Positions 33,396 through 41,711 of a DNA stretch of 64,000 nucleotides are shown here, piece by piece. The notes beneath the pieces are model-generated. The model worked only from the letters and a program-made list of their open reading frames with translations, ran no database searches and was not told the origin of the DNA. This DNA comes from Herpetosiphon gulosus (GTDB lineage Bacteria > Chloroflexota > Chloroflexia > Chloroflexales > Herpetosiphonaceae), in the NCBI RefSeq assembly GCF_039545135.1, contig NZ_BAABRU010000016.1, forward strand, positions 1 through 64,000, read 5' to 3'. The position numbers and the translations under genes are program-made. Each line of letters opens with the position of its first letter. Position 1 is the first letter of the stretch.

Positions 33396-35685
33396 ACATT
33401 TGCATGATATTCCTGCCCAACGTGAGGCTTTTGCGCCCTATAATTTTATTCCACTGCCCGAAAAAGCTGTGCCTGCTGAAGTGGTTTCAGAACAACAGCG
33501 CGTTGTAGTAGAGAATGTTAATCTACAACCAAAAGAGGCTCAATATTTAGTGCGCCACGATCAATATTTTACCGATCGGCATACCGGCACAATTACTTGT
33601 ACCCTCAAAACTGAAACCCCGTTATATGTGCGTTGTGGGCTAACTGCTGAAGAATTCAAACGTTCGCTACTAGAAGTTGAGCAGCAACAGCAATCGAATG
33701 AAGCACGCACGGCTCCGACCAAAAATAAACCCGATTTCTTTGCCTCGCCTGGTCAACGCGCAGTCATTCCTGGCAGTAGTTTACGCGGTTTAATGCGCAG
33801 CTTGGTCGAAATTGTGAGCCATAGCAAAATCGATTTGGTCACCCGCAAGTATTTATTTTTTCGAAGCGTTGATAAAACCAACCTTGGGGAACATTACCGC
33901 AAGCGTATGACCAACCAAATTCGGGCGGGTTTTTTGCGGTTGCAGCGTGATGGTGGGGTGATTGAAGAAACCAAATTTTATAAAATCCCAATTACTGTTT
34001 TAGAACAGCATATTCGACAACGCTATACCAACTATCGCCGTACCAAACTTCCCAACGAGCGTTATCAATCTCAAACAATTTGGGTCAAGCCGCGCAATAA
34101 TCACAAAATTGCCGAAATGAGCCTGAACCAACGTCAAGGTGATGGTTGGTTGCCAGCAACCTTAGTAATTACTGGCGATGTACCTAGTAAAAAGCATGAA
34201 TATGTTTTAATTCAGCAAGTACCATCACAGGTATTTCCCTTGGAGAATGAGCAACTCCAACGTTTTCATGATGAAGATCAGTTGAGCCAATGGCAAACGC
34301 AAGCATTTCCGCGCCAGCCTGGCCTGCGTGAGCGTAAGGGCCAACTTGCCAATGGAGATCCTGTATTCTTTATTGTTGATCCCTATAAACCACAGCAGGT
34401 TAGCTTTTTCGGGCGAGCGGGGATGTTTCGCTTGCCCTACACCCATAGCCCTTACGATTTGATTCCAGACCATTTGCATACTGGTGGTGCTGATGCGCCG
34501 CCAGTTGATCTAGCAGAGGCCATGTTTGGTTTTGTGCATCGCGAAGCCAATGATGCGCCTACCCAGATTACGAGTTATGCCAGCCGCTTACGCTTTAGTG
34601 ATGCCAAACTGGTTAATCAACAACTTCCTGATGCAGAACTATGGGATGCAGAGATTACCCCGCCAGTTTTAGCCTCGCCCAAACCTACAACCTTCCAACA
34701 CTACTTGACCCAAGATGCGACTGAGCTTAAATCGTTGCGCCATTATGGCGATGATCGCAATGACACAACCATTCGTGGCTATAAACAATACTGGCATCAT
34801 GGCCAATTTGCTGCCCAAGATCGGCATAAACCTGATGTTAGTGCTGATTCAACCCAGAGCACTCGCATGCGGCCAGTTAAATCGGGGGTTGAATTTCAAT
34901 TCCAGATAGCTTTTGAAAATCTGAGCGATGTTGAGCTAGGAGCCTTGATCTATGTGCTTGAACTAGCGGCTAGCCCCAACTATCGCCTGAAACTGGGCAT
35001 GGGCAAGCCGTTTGGTTTTGGTTCAATTGCGATTAACTATCAGATTGCTACAACCAACCGTCAAGCCCGTTATAGCCAGTTGTTTAACCCAAGCCAGCAT
35101 AATTGGCTGCGAGCTGAACGCGATTGGCTTGATGAGCAGTTGCTGGCTAAGCAGCAAGCCTTTTGTGCCTATATTTTGCAGCACAGCGGTGAGCAAGAGC
35201 GCGGCTTTAGTGAATTTAACCAAATCCCACGCATTCAACAATTGCTCGCCATGCTCGAATGGGATACGACTCGTTTTGGCCAAACTGAGCCACGGCCATG
35301 GTCTGAAGTTGTGCGTTATTTAGAGATTGAGCGTAAGGTCACTGAAGAATGGGTGATTGGTGATCCTGTGCGAGCTTACGACGAAACAGTCAATGAGTAT
35401 CGGTTGCGTCCAGTGCTGCCCACCCCATTGCGCGTAATCAATCGGCCCCTGATTAAGCCAAAAAAGCCCGAAAAGCCACTTAAAGTTGGTAATGATGTTT
35501 GGGGTAAGTTGGTAGACCAAGTTGGGCGTTATTGGATTGTGCAGCTTGATAATCGTGATACAGAATTTAAAGCGATGCCCCTGGGCTCAGTTAATTCAAG
35601 AGATATGCGGATTGGTAAGCGCGTTTTAATTCGCATTAAGTCACTTGATGCTAACGGAGTGCAGGAAATTCGTAAAATTCAATAA
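33379..35685 (+). CDS. Large RAMP-family CRISPR protein (TIGR03986 type) with C-terminal OB/S1-like domain
   Basis: A 768-aa protein. The RAMP core includes TITCTLKTETPLYVRCGLTA, the loop VIPGSSLRGLMRSLVEIVSH, YASRLRFSDAKLV and the Gly-rich LKLGMGKPFGFGSI. This matches the TIGR03986 class of III-D-associated RAMPs, with a large insertion between the core parts. The last 70 residues (VGNDVWGKLVDQVGRYWIVQ, LDNRDTEFKAMP, RIGKRVLIRIKSLD) look like a small beta-barrel of OB/S1 type. The ATG at 33379 has AAGGAGATTGAGC before it. It is the last gene of the operon and is followed by a strong hairpin. Confidence 0.8.
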   Translation: MATVPEHLHDIPAQREAFAPYNFIPLPEKAVPAEVVSEQQRVVVENVNLQPKEAQYLVRHDQYFTDRHTGTITCTLKTETPLYVRCGLTAEEFKRSLLEVEQQQQSNEARTAPTKNKPDFFASPGQRAVIPGSSLRGLMRSLVEIVSHSKIDLVTRKYLFFRSVDKTNLGEHYRKRMTNQIRAGFLRLQRDGGVIEETKFYKIPITVLEQHIRQRYTNYRRTKLPNERYQSQTIWVKPRNNHKIAEMSLNQRQGDGWLPATLVITGDVPSKKHEYVLIQQVPSQVFPLENEQLQRFHDEDQLSQWQTQAFPRQPGLRERKGQLANGDPVFFIVDPYKPQQVSFFGRAGMFRLPYTHSPYDLIPDHLHTGGADAPPVDLAEAMFGFVHREANDAPTQITSYASRLRFSDAKLVNQQLPDAELWDAEITPPVLASPKPTTFQHYLTQDATELKSLRHYGDDRNDTTIRGYKQYWHHGQFAAQDRHKPDVSADSTQSTRMRPVKSGVEFQFQIAFENLSDVELGALIYVLELAASPNYRLKLGMGKPFGFGSIAINYQIATTNRQARYSQLFNPSQHNWLRAERDWLDEQLLAKQQAFCAYILQHSGEQERGFSEFNQIPRIQQLLAMLEWDTTRFGQTEPRPWSEVVRYLEIERKVTEEWVIGDPVRAYDETVNEYRLRPVLPTPLRVINRPLIKPKKPEKPLKVGNDVWGKLVDQVGRYWIVQLDNRDTEFKAMPLGSVNSRDMRIGKRVLIRIKSLDANGVQEIRKIQ

Positions 35686-35692
35686 TTGGGTT

Positions 35693-35729
35693 TGGCGGTG
35701 GATGTTATTGGCCATTCCACCGCCATTTA
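35693..35729. terminator. Bidirectional terminator between the CRISPR operon and ruvA
   Basis: TGGCGGTGGA (35693-35702) and TCCACCGCCA (35716-35725) form a perfect 10-bp stem with AT-rich flanks on both sides. It sits 8 bp after the last CRISPR gene and just past the ruvA stop on the other strand. Confidence 0.85.
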
Positions 35730-36323
35730 TTATACCCCACCAAAATATTGCAAGGCCAAACGTAGGCGTTCTTCAGTGTCGGCGGGAGCATCGGCAGGGA
35801 GCGCATTCAGGGCTGCTTGGGCTTCGGTCGAACTATAACCAAGGCTGGTCAAAATATCGATCAGTTCGGTGTTGAGTGCCAGTAGGCCTGGGTTGGTGCT
35901 GAGTTGCGGGCTAATTGTGGCTACTCCAAATTTGCCTTTGAGTTCGAGTACCAAACGGGCAGCGGTTTTTTTGCCAATACCTGGCACTTTGGAGAGCATG
36001 GTGATATCTTCGCGGGCAATCGCATGTTGCAATTCTTCGGGGGTAGCCGCCGAGAGCAGCGCTAAAGCAACTTTGGGCCCAATTCCACTAACTCCAAGTA
36101 ATAGCTCAAACAACGCACGTTGGGCTGGCGAACTGAATCCGAATAAGGCCAGCATATCTTCACGCACGTGCAAATGGGTATACAACTGGGCGGTATCGCC
36201 AATCGCGCCAATCGTTGCTAAAACTGTGCGCGGTACGGCGATGGCCAAACCTACCCCATGCACATCAATCACCACTTGATCTTGACCAATCAATTGCACA
36301 ACACCCCGTACCGATGCGATCAT
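35730..36323 (-). CDS. ruvA: Holliday junction branch migration protein RuvA
   Basis: A 197-aa DNA-binding subunit of the RuvAB complex, which moves Holliday junctions during recombination and repair. Domain I is the OB fold (MIASVRGVVQLIGQDQVVID then VHGVGLAI). Domain II has two HhH motifs (LLGVSGIGPKVALALLS, LSKVPGIGKKTAARLVLEL). Domain III, which binds RuvB, is ELIDILTSLGYSSTEAQAAL. ruvB and ruvC are not adjacent. The length is normal. Confidence 0.97.
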   Translation of the reverse strand: MIASVRGVVQLIGQDQVVIDVHGVGLAIAVPRTVLATIGAIGDTAQLYTHLHVREDMLALFGFSSPAQRALFELLLGVSGIGPKVALALLSAATPEELQHAIAREDITMLSKVPGIGKKTAARLVLELKGKFGVATISPQLSTNPGLLALNTELIDILTSLGYSSTEAQAALNALPADAPADTEERLRLALQYFGGV

Positions 36324-36423
36324 GCCTGATCTCCCTAGCTAAGCTTGAGCCTATTATACAGGGTTGCAGGGAGTCGTGCTAAAAATGGCTGCCTTGGTTT
36401 GAGCCAAAGCAGCCGTTAATTCG

Positions 36424-37758
36424 TTAGCGCATGACCGCTGGTAGATAGATGGTGGTTGTTTGGGGCAGCACTGGCGTTGCAGTTGTTGCGGTTGGGGTTG
36501 GGGTTTCGCTAGGCATAACGGTTGCGGTCGCTGTAGCGGTTGCTGTAACAGTTGGGCTTGGCGTAACCGTCGCCGTCGGGGTTATGGTTGGCTCATTGCC
36601 TTGATATTCGTATGGCCCCATATCAATCAAGCCTTCATTGATCCGTGGCAGGTAATCAATCGTCAATGGAAGTGCTTCGCTAACATCGTTATCGCCGTCG
36701 AGATCAGTTTGATCGCTTGGCAGTAAACTCGGATTGCCAGTATTCCGTGCGGCTGAGTTGGCTTGCAAATTCAAATTATCATCGAGCGTGCCAACAAGAT
36801 TATCAGCACCATCAGCATCAACAAACTGCGGATCACGGGTGCTGTTGCCAGTGCCAGTAAAGCCGCCTTGAACAATTGAATAACTCACGCTGAGGTTGAG
36901 ATTATTATTGGAACCATTGACGGGCGCAATACCATTGTTGCCCCAAACGATGCTGTTATGCAGATTAAGCGTACCAGCAGCGTTAGCAATCGCACTCACA
37001 GTATTCTGCTGGGAAATATTGCCAACAAATGTGGTTGATTGTAAGCTAACAACCCCATTTTGTTGGTTTTCAAGCCCACCACCAGTGCTCAGTGCCCAAT
37101 TGCCAGCGAAGATACTTTGATTGATCGTTAAGCTATTATTGAAATTTAGTATCCCACCGCCAAATAATGCTGCGTTGCTGATAAAACGACTATTTAAAAT
37201 CGTTAAGTTGCACTGATCAAATAAGCCACCACCACCCATATTTCGTGGAAATATTTGGTTTGTAGCTTGGCCACCACGAATCGTAAAACCATCAATTAAC
37301 ATTGGCTCAGACTTTGATACACAATACATAACGTGGTAGCTATTATCGCTGCGGGTTGGGTTGGTTTGATTGGCTGCTCCGGTATCGTTGCCAAGCAAAT
37401 CGCCACTGAGGATTGTGGGATTTTGGCTGGGATTACGGGCTTGGCGCGAGGTTTCATCACCAGCAAAGCCACCAAAAAGTCGAATGCCATTGGTAAGTGT
37501 AAAGGCGACTGTCCGATCTGTGCTAGTGGTTGGGTGATAAATGCCCTGCTTGACCCAAACTTCTGTGCCGGTTGCTGCGGTTTGGATGGCTGCTTGAAGA
37601 TCTTTGGCGTTGGCCCAATCGTTGCCAGTTTGGCTACCAGCGCCACCTGGCACGACATAAACTATCCCACCTGCCTGCGAAGGTTGCGGAGCCAAGCCAA
37701 AAATCAAACCCAAAAGTACGAGCACGCCGAAACTGCGGATTTTCCACCAGTTGTTCAT
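36424..37758 (-). CDS. Secreted right-handed beta-helix protein with Thr/Pro linker and YLPAV tail
   Basis: A 444-aa secreted protein. The signal peptide is MNNWWKIRSFGVLVLLGLIF followed by GLAPQPSQAG. The body begins IVYVVPGGAGSQTGNDWANA and shows the imperfect repeats of polymorphic outer-membrane or parallel beta-helix proteins (GGGLFDQCNLTILNSRFISN, GGGILNFNNSLTINQSIFAG). The end has a TPTATVTPSPTVTATA-type linker and the final residues TIYLPAVMR. The same type of ending (VYLPVATKN) occurs on the metalloprotease at 53615. The function is unknown; adhesion or surface-polymer binding is possible. Confidence 0.75.
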   Translation of the reverse strand: MNNWWKIRSFGVLVLLGLIFGLAPQPSQAGGIVYVVPGGAGSQTGNDWANAKDLQAAIQTAATGTEVWVKQGIYHPTTSTDRTVAFTLTNGIRLFGGFAGDETSRQARNPSQNPTILSGDLLGNDTGAANQTNPTRSDNSYHVMYCVSKSEPMLIDGFTIRGGQATNQIFPRNMGGGGLFDQCNLTILNSRFISNAALFGGGILNFNNSLTINQSIFAGNWALSTGGGLENQQNGVVSLQSTTFVGNISQQNTVSAIANAAGTLNLHNSIVWGNNGIAPVNGSNNNLNLSVSYSIVQGGFTGTGNSTRDPQFVDADGADNLVGTLDDNLNLQANSAARNTGNPSLLPSDQTDLDGDNDVSEALPLTIDYLPRINEGLIDMGPYEYQGNEPTITPTATVTPSPTVTATATATATVMPSETPTPTATTATPVLPQTTTIYLPAVMR

Positions 37759-37945
37759 TGACTTCCCTTTCTCATTCCTTCATGTGCTGCGATCATCAGC
37801 CTAGCAAGCCCACGCTTGCCAAACTGCTACCCTAATTATAGAGCTATCGGCTCAGCGGGTTAATCATTCGTTTGATGGATTATCGGTTGGATCGCTGGGT
37901 AGTGATTGTTGTAATAACAACGTGTGGATTATTACTATGGAAATG

Positions 37946-37991
37946 CTGAAAAAGCCTCAATCTTCTGTGGATAATCGAAGATTGAGGCTTT
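37946..37991 (-). terminator. Intrinsic terminator after the LLM oxidoreductase gene
   Basis: GAAGATTGAGGCTTT and its exact inverse AAAGCCTCAATCTTC (37950-37964 and 37977-37991) form a 15-bp stem. T residues follow on the minus strand. Confidence 0.85.
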
Positions 37992-37997
37992 GGGGGG

Positions 37998-39059
37998 TTA
38001 TTGGGCGAGGCGTTTGGCATTAATTCGGTCGCGAGCGGCGGCGATAATTTCAAGTGAGCGGATTCGTGCGGCTTGGTCGTAAATATTAGCGCTGACCATA
38101 ATTTCGTCAGCAGCAGTCTCTTTGATAATTTGACTTAGGCGTTGCTCCAAGGTATCAACTGTGCCAATCGCAGTGTAGGCTAGCATTGGGCTTTGGGCAA
38201 AGGCAAAATCTAGTGCTTGGCGTTTAGCTGGGTCATTAGTTGGCGCAGGAATTGGTCGTGGCGTGCCACGTTGAATATCTAAAAAGGCTTGCTGAATACT
38301 GGTGAATAAATATTGAGCTTCGGCATCAGTTTCGGCTCCAATCACGTTAATTGCCACCATGGTATAGGGTTTGGCAAGTTGGGCTGATGGTTGGAAGTGC
38401 TGATGATAGAGTTGCAGCGCATCAAACAAGTGAGTTGGGGCAAAGTGGGCTGCAAAGGCAAACGGCAAACCTAATTTGGCCGCCAACTGAGAGCTAAATG
38501 TGCTCGAACCTAGCAACCACAACGGTACGTGCAAGCCAGCCCCAGGAATTGCCCGCAAATATTGGCCTGGGCTTGGCTCGGCAAAATAGGCTTGAAGCTC
38601 ACGTACATCTTCGGGGAAGCGTTCGGCGCTGGCCATCAAATCGCGGCGCAAGACCATGGCAGTGCGGCCATCAGTGCCAGGTGCACGCCCCAAACCTAAG
38701 TCAATTCGGCCTGGGTAGAGCGATTCGAGTGTGCCAAATTGTTCAGCAATTACTAAAGGCGAATGATTGGGCAGCATCACTCCACCTGAGCCAACTCGAA
38801 TTCGTTTGGTTCCAGCGGCAACATGGCCAATCACGACAGCAGTCGCGGCACTGGCAACATTGGCCATATTGTGATGCTCGGCCAGCCAGAAGCGCTTGAA
38901 GTTCAGTTGCTCGGCATGTTGGGCAATCGCAAGGCTATTTTTAAAGGCCTCGGCAGGGCTACTGCCCTCGAAAATTGTGGCTAAATCGAGCACCGAAAAA
39001 GCAATTTCGCGGGTTGTTTGGCTGTGAGCAGGACTTGTTTGACCAACCATGGCTTCCAT
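37998..39059 (-). CDS. LLM-class flavin-dependent oxidoreductase (luciferase-like)
   Basis: A 353-aa TIM-barrel flavin enzyme of the bacterial luciferase-like group 1 family. Family landmarks are [80 protein letters not shown] and the APGTD loop, then [20 protein letters not shown]. The substrate cannot be predicted. The C-terminus [20 protein letters not shown] is usual. It probably uses reduced FMN supplied in trans. Confidence 0.9.
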   Translation of the reverse strand: MEAMVGQTSPAHSQTTREIAFSVLDLATIFEGSSPAEAFKNSLAIAQHAEQLNFKRFWLAEHHNMANVASAATAVVIGHVAAGTKRIRVGSGGVMLPNHSPLVIAEQFGTLESLYPGRIDLGLGRAPGTDGRTAMVLRRDLMASAERFPEDVRELQAYFAEPSPGQYLRAIPGAGLHVPLWLLGSSTFSSQLAAKLGLPFAFAAHFAPTHLFDALQLYHQHFQPSAQLAKPYTMVAINVIGAETDAEAQYLFTSIQQAFLDIQRGTPRPIPAPTNDPAKRQALDFAFAQSPMLAYTAIGTVDTLEQRLSQIIKETAADEIMVSANIYDQAARIRSLEIIAAARDRINAKRLAQ

Positions 39060-39296
39060 GAATACTCCATCTATGGCTAAAATGTTGGATTTCGTTGGGC
39101 CAGCATTATTCTAGTAATATTGTACCCCCAGTTTTATTGATTAATCTAGTAATTGCTAGATAATTTTTTGGTAAAAAATAATTATGCGCAGGAGCAGCAA
39201 AGTGCTGTAGCCCAAACGGATCGATAAGCTCAGCAACATTCTTACAAAACAGGCGTACAGCCTCCAGCAATCGCATGTTTAGAGCTAAGAGGGTTT

Positions 39297-39857
39297 ATGC
39301 GTCACCATGTTTTCCTGGGGATTGGTTTATTAATTTTGGTAGGTTGTGGTCAAACTAAAGCTCCGTTGCGGCCAGTTTCAACCTCAGTTTCTCAAGCAGT
39401 GATAATTCAGAATACTCCACGCCCAACCTCAATTCCACCAGCAGCAACGCCTCTGGTTGGCTCAGTTGGTGCTTTGTCAAACCTGCGTGCCGAGCCAAGC
39501 ACGACTGCCGATATCATCACCACAGTTGATGCTCAAGCCGCGATCATTATTGTGGCCCAACAGAATAATGCTGATCAATTGTGGTATCGGGTGCGAGTTA
39601 ATGATTATCAAGGCTGGATGCACGCTAGTTTGTTCAATCTATCGGCCCAGCAACAAGCATTATTGCCTTGGGAACAGGCCATGATCATCCCATCGCCGAC
39701 GATCCAGCCAACCAATCGGCCATATGCAACGCAGCGGCCAGCAGTTAGCCGCCCAAGAGCCACCGCCAAACCGAGTCGGCCATCGCGGCCAGCGGCGACG
39801 AGTCGGCCAACGCAGCCCAAACCGCCAACAACTAGCAAACCACGACCACGCCGTTAA
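39297..39857 (+). CDS. Lipoprotein with SH3-like domain and Pro/Arg-rich tail
   Basis: A 186-aa surface lipoprotein: signal HHVFLGIGLLILVGCGQTKA with lipobox LVGC (Cys17). The central part VGALSNLRAEPSTTADIITT, VDAQAAIIIVAQQ, DQLWYRVRVNDYQGWMHASL is a bacterial SH3 (SH3b) domain, which usually binds cell-wall peptides or glycans. The last 60 residues are Pro/Arg/Thr-rich low complexity. It stands alone between an LLM oxidoreductase and a convergent operon. The 237-bp region before it shows no other gene. Confidence 0.8.
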   Translation: MRHHVFLGIGLLILVGCGQTKAPLRPVSTSVSQAVIIQNTPRPTSIPPAATPLVGSVGALSNLRAEPSTTADIITTVDAQAAIIIVAQQNNADQLWYRVRVNDYQGWMHASLFNLSAQQQALLPWEQAMIIPSPTIQPTNRPYATQRPAVSRPRATAKPSRPSRPAATSRPTQPKPPTTSKPRPRR

Positions 39858-39884
39858 GCCCAGTTGATCAAAACTGGACTTAAC
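39853..39884. terminator. Bidirectional hairpin between lipoprotein and DUF2277 genes
   Basis: GTTAAGCCCAGTT pairs with AACTGGACTTAAC with one mismatch around GATCAA. It overlaps the lipoprotein stop and lies downstream of the convergent gene. Confidence 0.65.
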
Positions 39885-39905
39885 GTTGCTTGTGTAGTCT
39901 GATTA

Positions 39906-40175
39906 TTATTTGCTGAAGCGCTGTGTATTGCGAGCTTGGGCCTTGGCTTTTTCGGTTTCGCGATCTTTGGCGGGAGTGGTTGTTTGCAAGGCTGCAAGTA
40001 AGCTTTGAGCATTGGCGGTAATTGCGGCAACTGCGGCCTCAAAAGCATCGCGATTCGCTGCCGAAGGTTGGTTGAAGCCGCTAATTTTACGCACAAATTG
40101 CAGTGCGGCGGCTTCAATTTCGGCCTCGGTCGCTGGTGGCTCAAAGTTAAATAATGGGCGAATATTGCGACACAT
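39906..40175 (-). CDS. DUF2277 family protein
   Basis: An 89-aa protein with the characteristic start MCRNIRPLFNFEPPATEAEI and then AAALQFVRKISGFNQPSAAN, typical of DUF2277. Its function is unknown. It is the second gene of a two-gene unit, 6 bp after the DHFR-like gene on the same strand. Confidence 0.88.
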   Translation of the reverse strand: MCRNIRPLFNFEPPATEAEIEAAALQFVRKISGFNQPSAANRDAFEAAVAAITANAQSLLAALQTTTPAKDRETEKAKAQARNTQRFSK

Positions 40176-40181
40176 ACGGCC

Positions 40182-40718
40182 TCACTCTGCGGCTTGCTCA
40201 ATCCGTTGATATTTTAACATTGCCACGCCAGTGCTCATTGTGCGAGTTTCAACGAGTTTGAGGGTTGCGGTTGTACCAGGGTGAAATAAACGTTGACCTT
40301 CGCCGATCACGACTGGATAGATTAACAGGCGATATTCGTCGATCAAATTGTGTTTAATCAGGCTATCGGCCAAAACCGTGCTGCCATAAATCAACAAGTT
40401 TTGTTCTTCGCGCAATTGGCGAATTTGCTCAATTACGTCGCCCTTCAAAAAAGTCGCATTCCACTCTGGTTGATCAAGCGTGTTGGTTGGCACATATTTT
40501 ACCAAATTGTTCATGTGCTCAGCGCCTTCATCTTTGGATTCAGGCCAAGCCTTGGCAAAACCCTCGTAGGTCACGCGGCCCAAAAGCAGCGCCGTGCATT
40601 CAGCAGATTCTTCAGCCTTGAAAGCCGAAATATCATCAGACCAATAGGGCATCGACCAACCTGGATTTTCGACCACACCATCGAGCGAGACAAACATTGC
40701 TAATACAATCTTACCCAT
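40182..40718 (-). CDS. Dihydrofolate reductase-like / RibD C-terminal family protein
   Basis: A 178-aa protein of the RibD C-terminal/DHFR-like fold: MGKIVLAMFVSLDGVVENPG, LLLGRVTYEGFAKAWPE, LLIYGSTVLADSLIKHNLID and EYRLLIYPVVIGEGQRLF. These stand-alone proteins bind NADP and reduce unidentified substrates; the YwjB/YyaP-type name dihydrofolate reductase is by fold only. The ATG at 40718 has AAAGGGAATG upstream. It is divergent from an HxlR-type regulator that probably controls it, and precedes the DUF2277 gene. Confidence 0.88.
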   Translation of the reverse strand: MGKIVLAMFVSLDGVVENPGWSMPYWSDDISAFKAEESAECTALLLGRVTYEGFAKAWPESKDEGAEHMNNLVKYVPTNTLDQPEWNATFLKGDVIEQIRQLREEQNLLIYGSTVLADSLIKHNLIDEYRLLIYPVVIGEGQRLFHPGTTATLKLVETRTMSTGVAMLKYQRIEQAAE

Positions 40719-40785
40719 TCGTACATTCCCTTTACAATAGTAGAACACATTTGCTATTTTATGTGCCTTACTTCAAAAAGTCAAG

Positions 40786-40798
40786 CCTGAATTTCAGG
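40786..40798. promoter_or_regulatory. Candidate operator between DHFR-like and HxlR genes
   Basis: CCTGAA-T-TTCAGG, a perfect dyad in the divergent promoter region. ACTTCAAAAAGT just upstream is a second weaker dyad. It could be the HxlR-type site. Confidence 0.45.
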
Positions 40799-40846
40799 TA
40801 TACTTAATTGAGAATTCTTTTTTTGAAGCAGATTAGCAGTACGTTT

Positions 40847-41503
40847 ATGAATAATCGCAGCTACAACCAATATTGCGGGCTAGCCTATGCCCTCGAACTG
40901 CTCGGCGAACGTTGGACAATTCTGATCATTCGTGAGTTGGTGGCTGGGCCGCGCCGCTTTAAAGATTTACTCAACGGCTTGCCTGGCATTAGCACCAATC
41001 TCTTGACTGAACGGCTTAAACATCTTGAACAGCATGGCTTGATTGTGCGCCAAGTGCTAGCTCCCCCAGCAGGCTCGACGGTCTATGGCCTGACTGATTT
41101 AGGCCGTGGGCTTGAGCCAACGTTGATCGAGTGGGGCAAATGGGGCAGCCAATTTGTGCCCGCCAATAGTGAACATGTGCATATTCTGACGATTGGCTCG
41201 TATGCCTTGACCCTTAAAACCTTTTTTCGCCCTGAGTTGGCCCAATTTCGTGAAACCTATCAATGGCATGTCGATGGTGAATTGCTAAGCATCACGATTG
41301 ATCATGGCCAACTGTATATTCAACAAGGCTTGAGCCAACAGCCTGATACGATTATCCACACGACAATTGAGGTTTATTTACAACTCTTGCAAGGTGCAAT
41401 CAGCCCGCAACAGGCAGTTGATCAGGGTTTGTTGCAAATCCAAGGCCAGCTGGTTGCGCTTGAACGGTTCCTCGCCTGCTGTGCCATTAACGCTCCAGCT
41501 TAA
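40847..41503 (+). CDS. HxlR-family winged-helix regulator with C-terminal SCP2-like domain
   Basis: A 218-aa protein. The HxlR wing is clear: NQYCGLAYALELLGERWTIL, IIRELVAGPRRFKDLLNGLP, GISTNLLTERLKHLEQHGLI. The C-terminal half (VHILTIGSYALTLKTFFRPE..., LSITIDHGQLYIQQG..., DTIIHTTIEVYLQLLQG) resembles the lipid-binding SCP2-like domain fused to some HxlR proteins, so it may sense a hydrophobic ligand. The ATG at 40847 gives the usual N-terminus; an upstream TTG is less likely. Confidence 0.87.
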   Translation: MNNRSYNQYCGLAYALELLGERWTILIIRELVAGPRRFKDLLNGLPGISTNLLTERLKHLEQHGLIVRQVLAPPAGSTVYGLTDLGRGLEPTLIEWGKWGSQFVPANSEHVHILTIGSYALTLKTFFRPELAQFRETYQWHVDGELLSITIDHGQLYIQQGLSQQPDTIIHTTIEVYLQLLQGAISPQQAVDQGLLQIQGQLVALERFLACCAINAPA

Positions 41504-41532
41504 ATTGGATCATTGTTAACAAATTTAAGGGC

Positions 41533-41592
41533 TTGACAAACCTTTAAATTTCATTAATATAGTCGGTATCGTTTCCGGAAACGATACCGACT
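41533..41592 (+). promoter_or_regulatory. Promoter followed by a 32-bp perfect palindrome (LacI-type operator)
   Basis: TTGACA (41533-41538) and TAATAT (41555-41560, 16-bp spacer) form a promoter. Directly after the -10 box a perfect palindrome spans 41561-41592 with centre ATCGTTTCCGGAAACGAT. The core resembles LacI-family operators, and its position over the start site predicts tight repression. It reads toward the secreted fascin/beta-helix gene. Confidence 0.75.
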
Positions 41593-41711
41593 TTTTATTA
41601 TTGTTTATTTGCCTGTGAACAGGTCACCGTTCCACAAGTTCGCCCGAGCGCATTGTCGGATAGCTGTTTTCAAGGATGAAACTGGGTTCTATCCACGGAG
41701 GAACGAATCGA

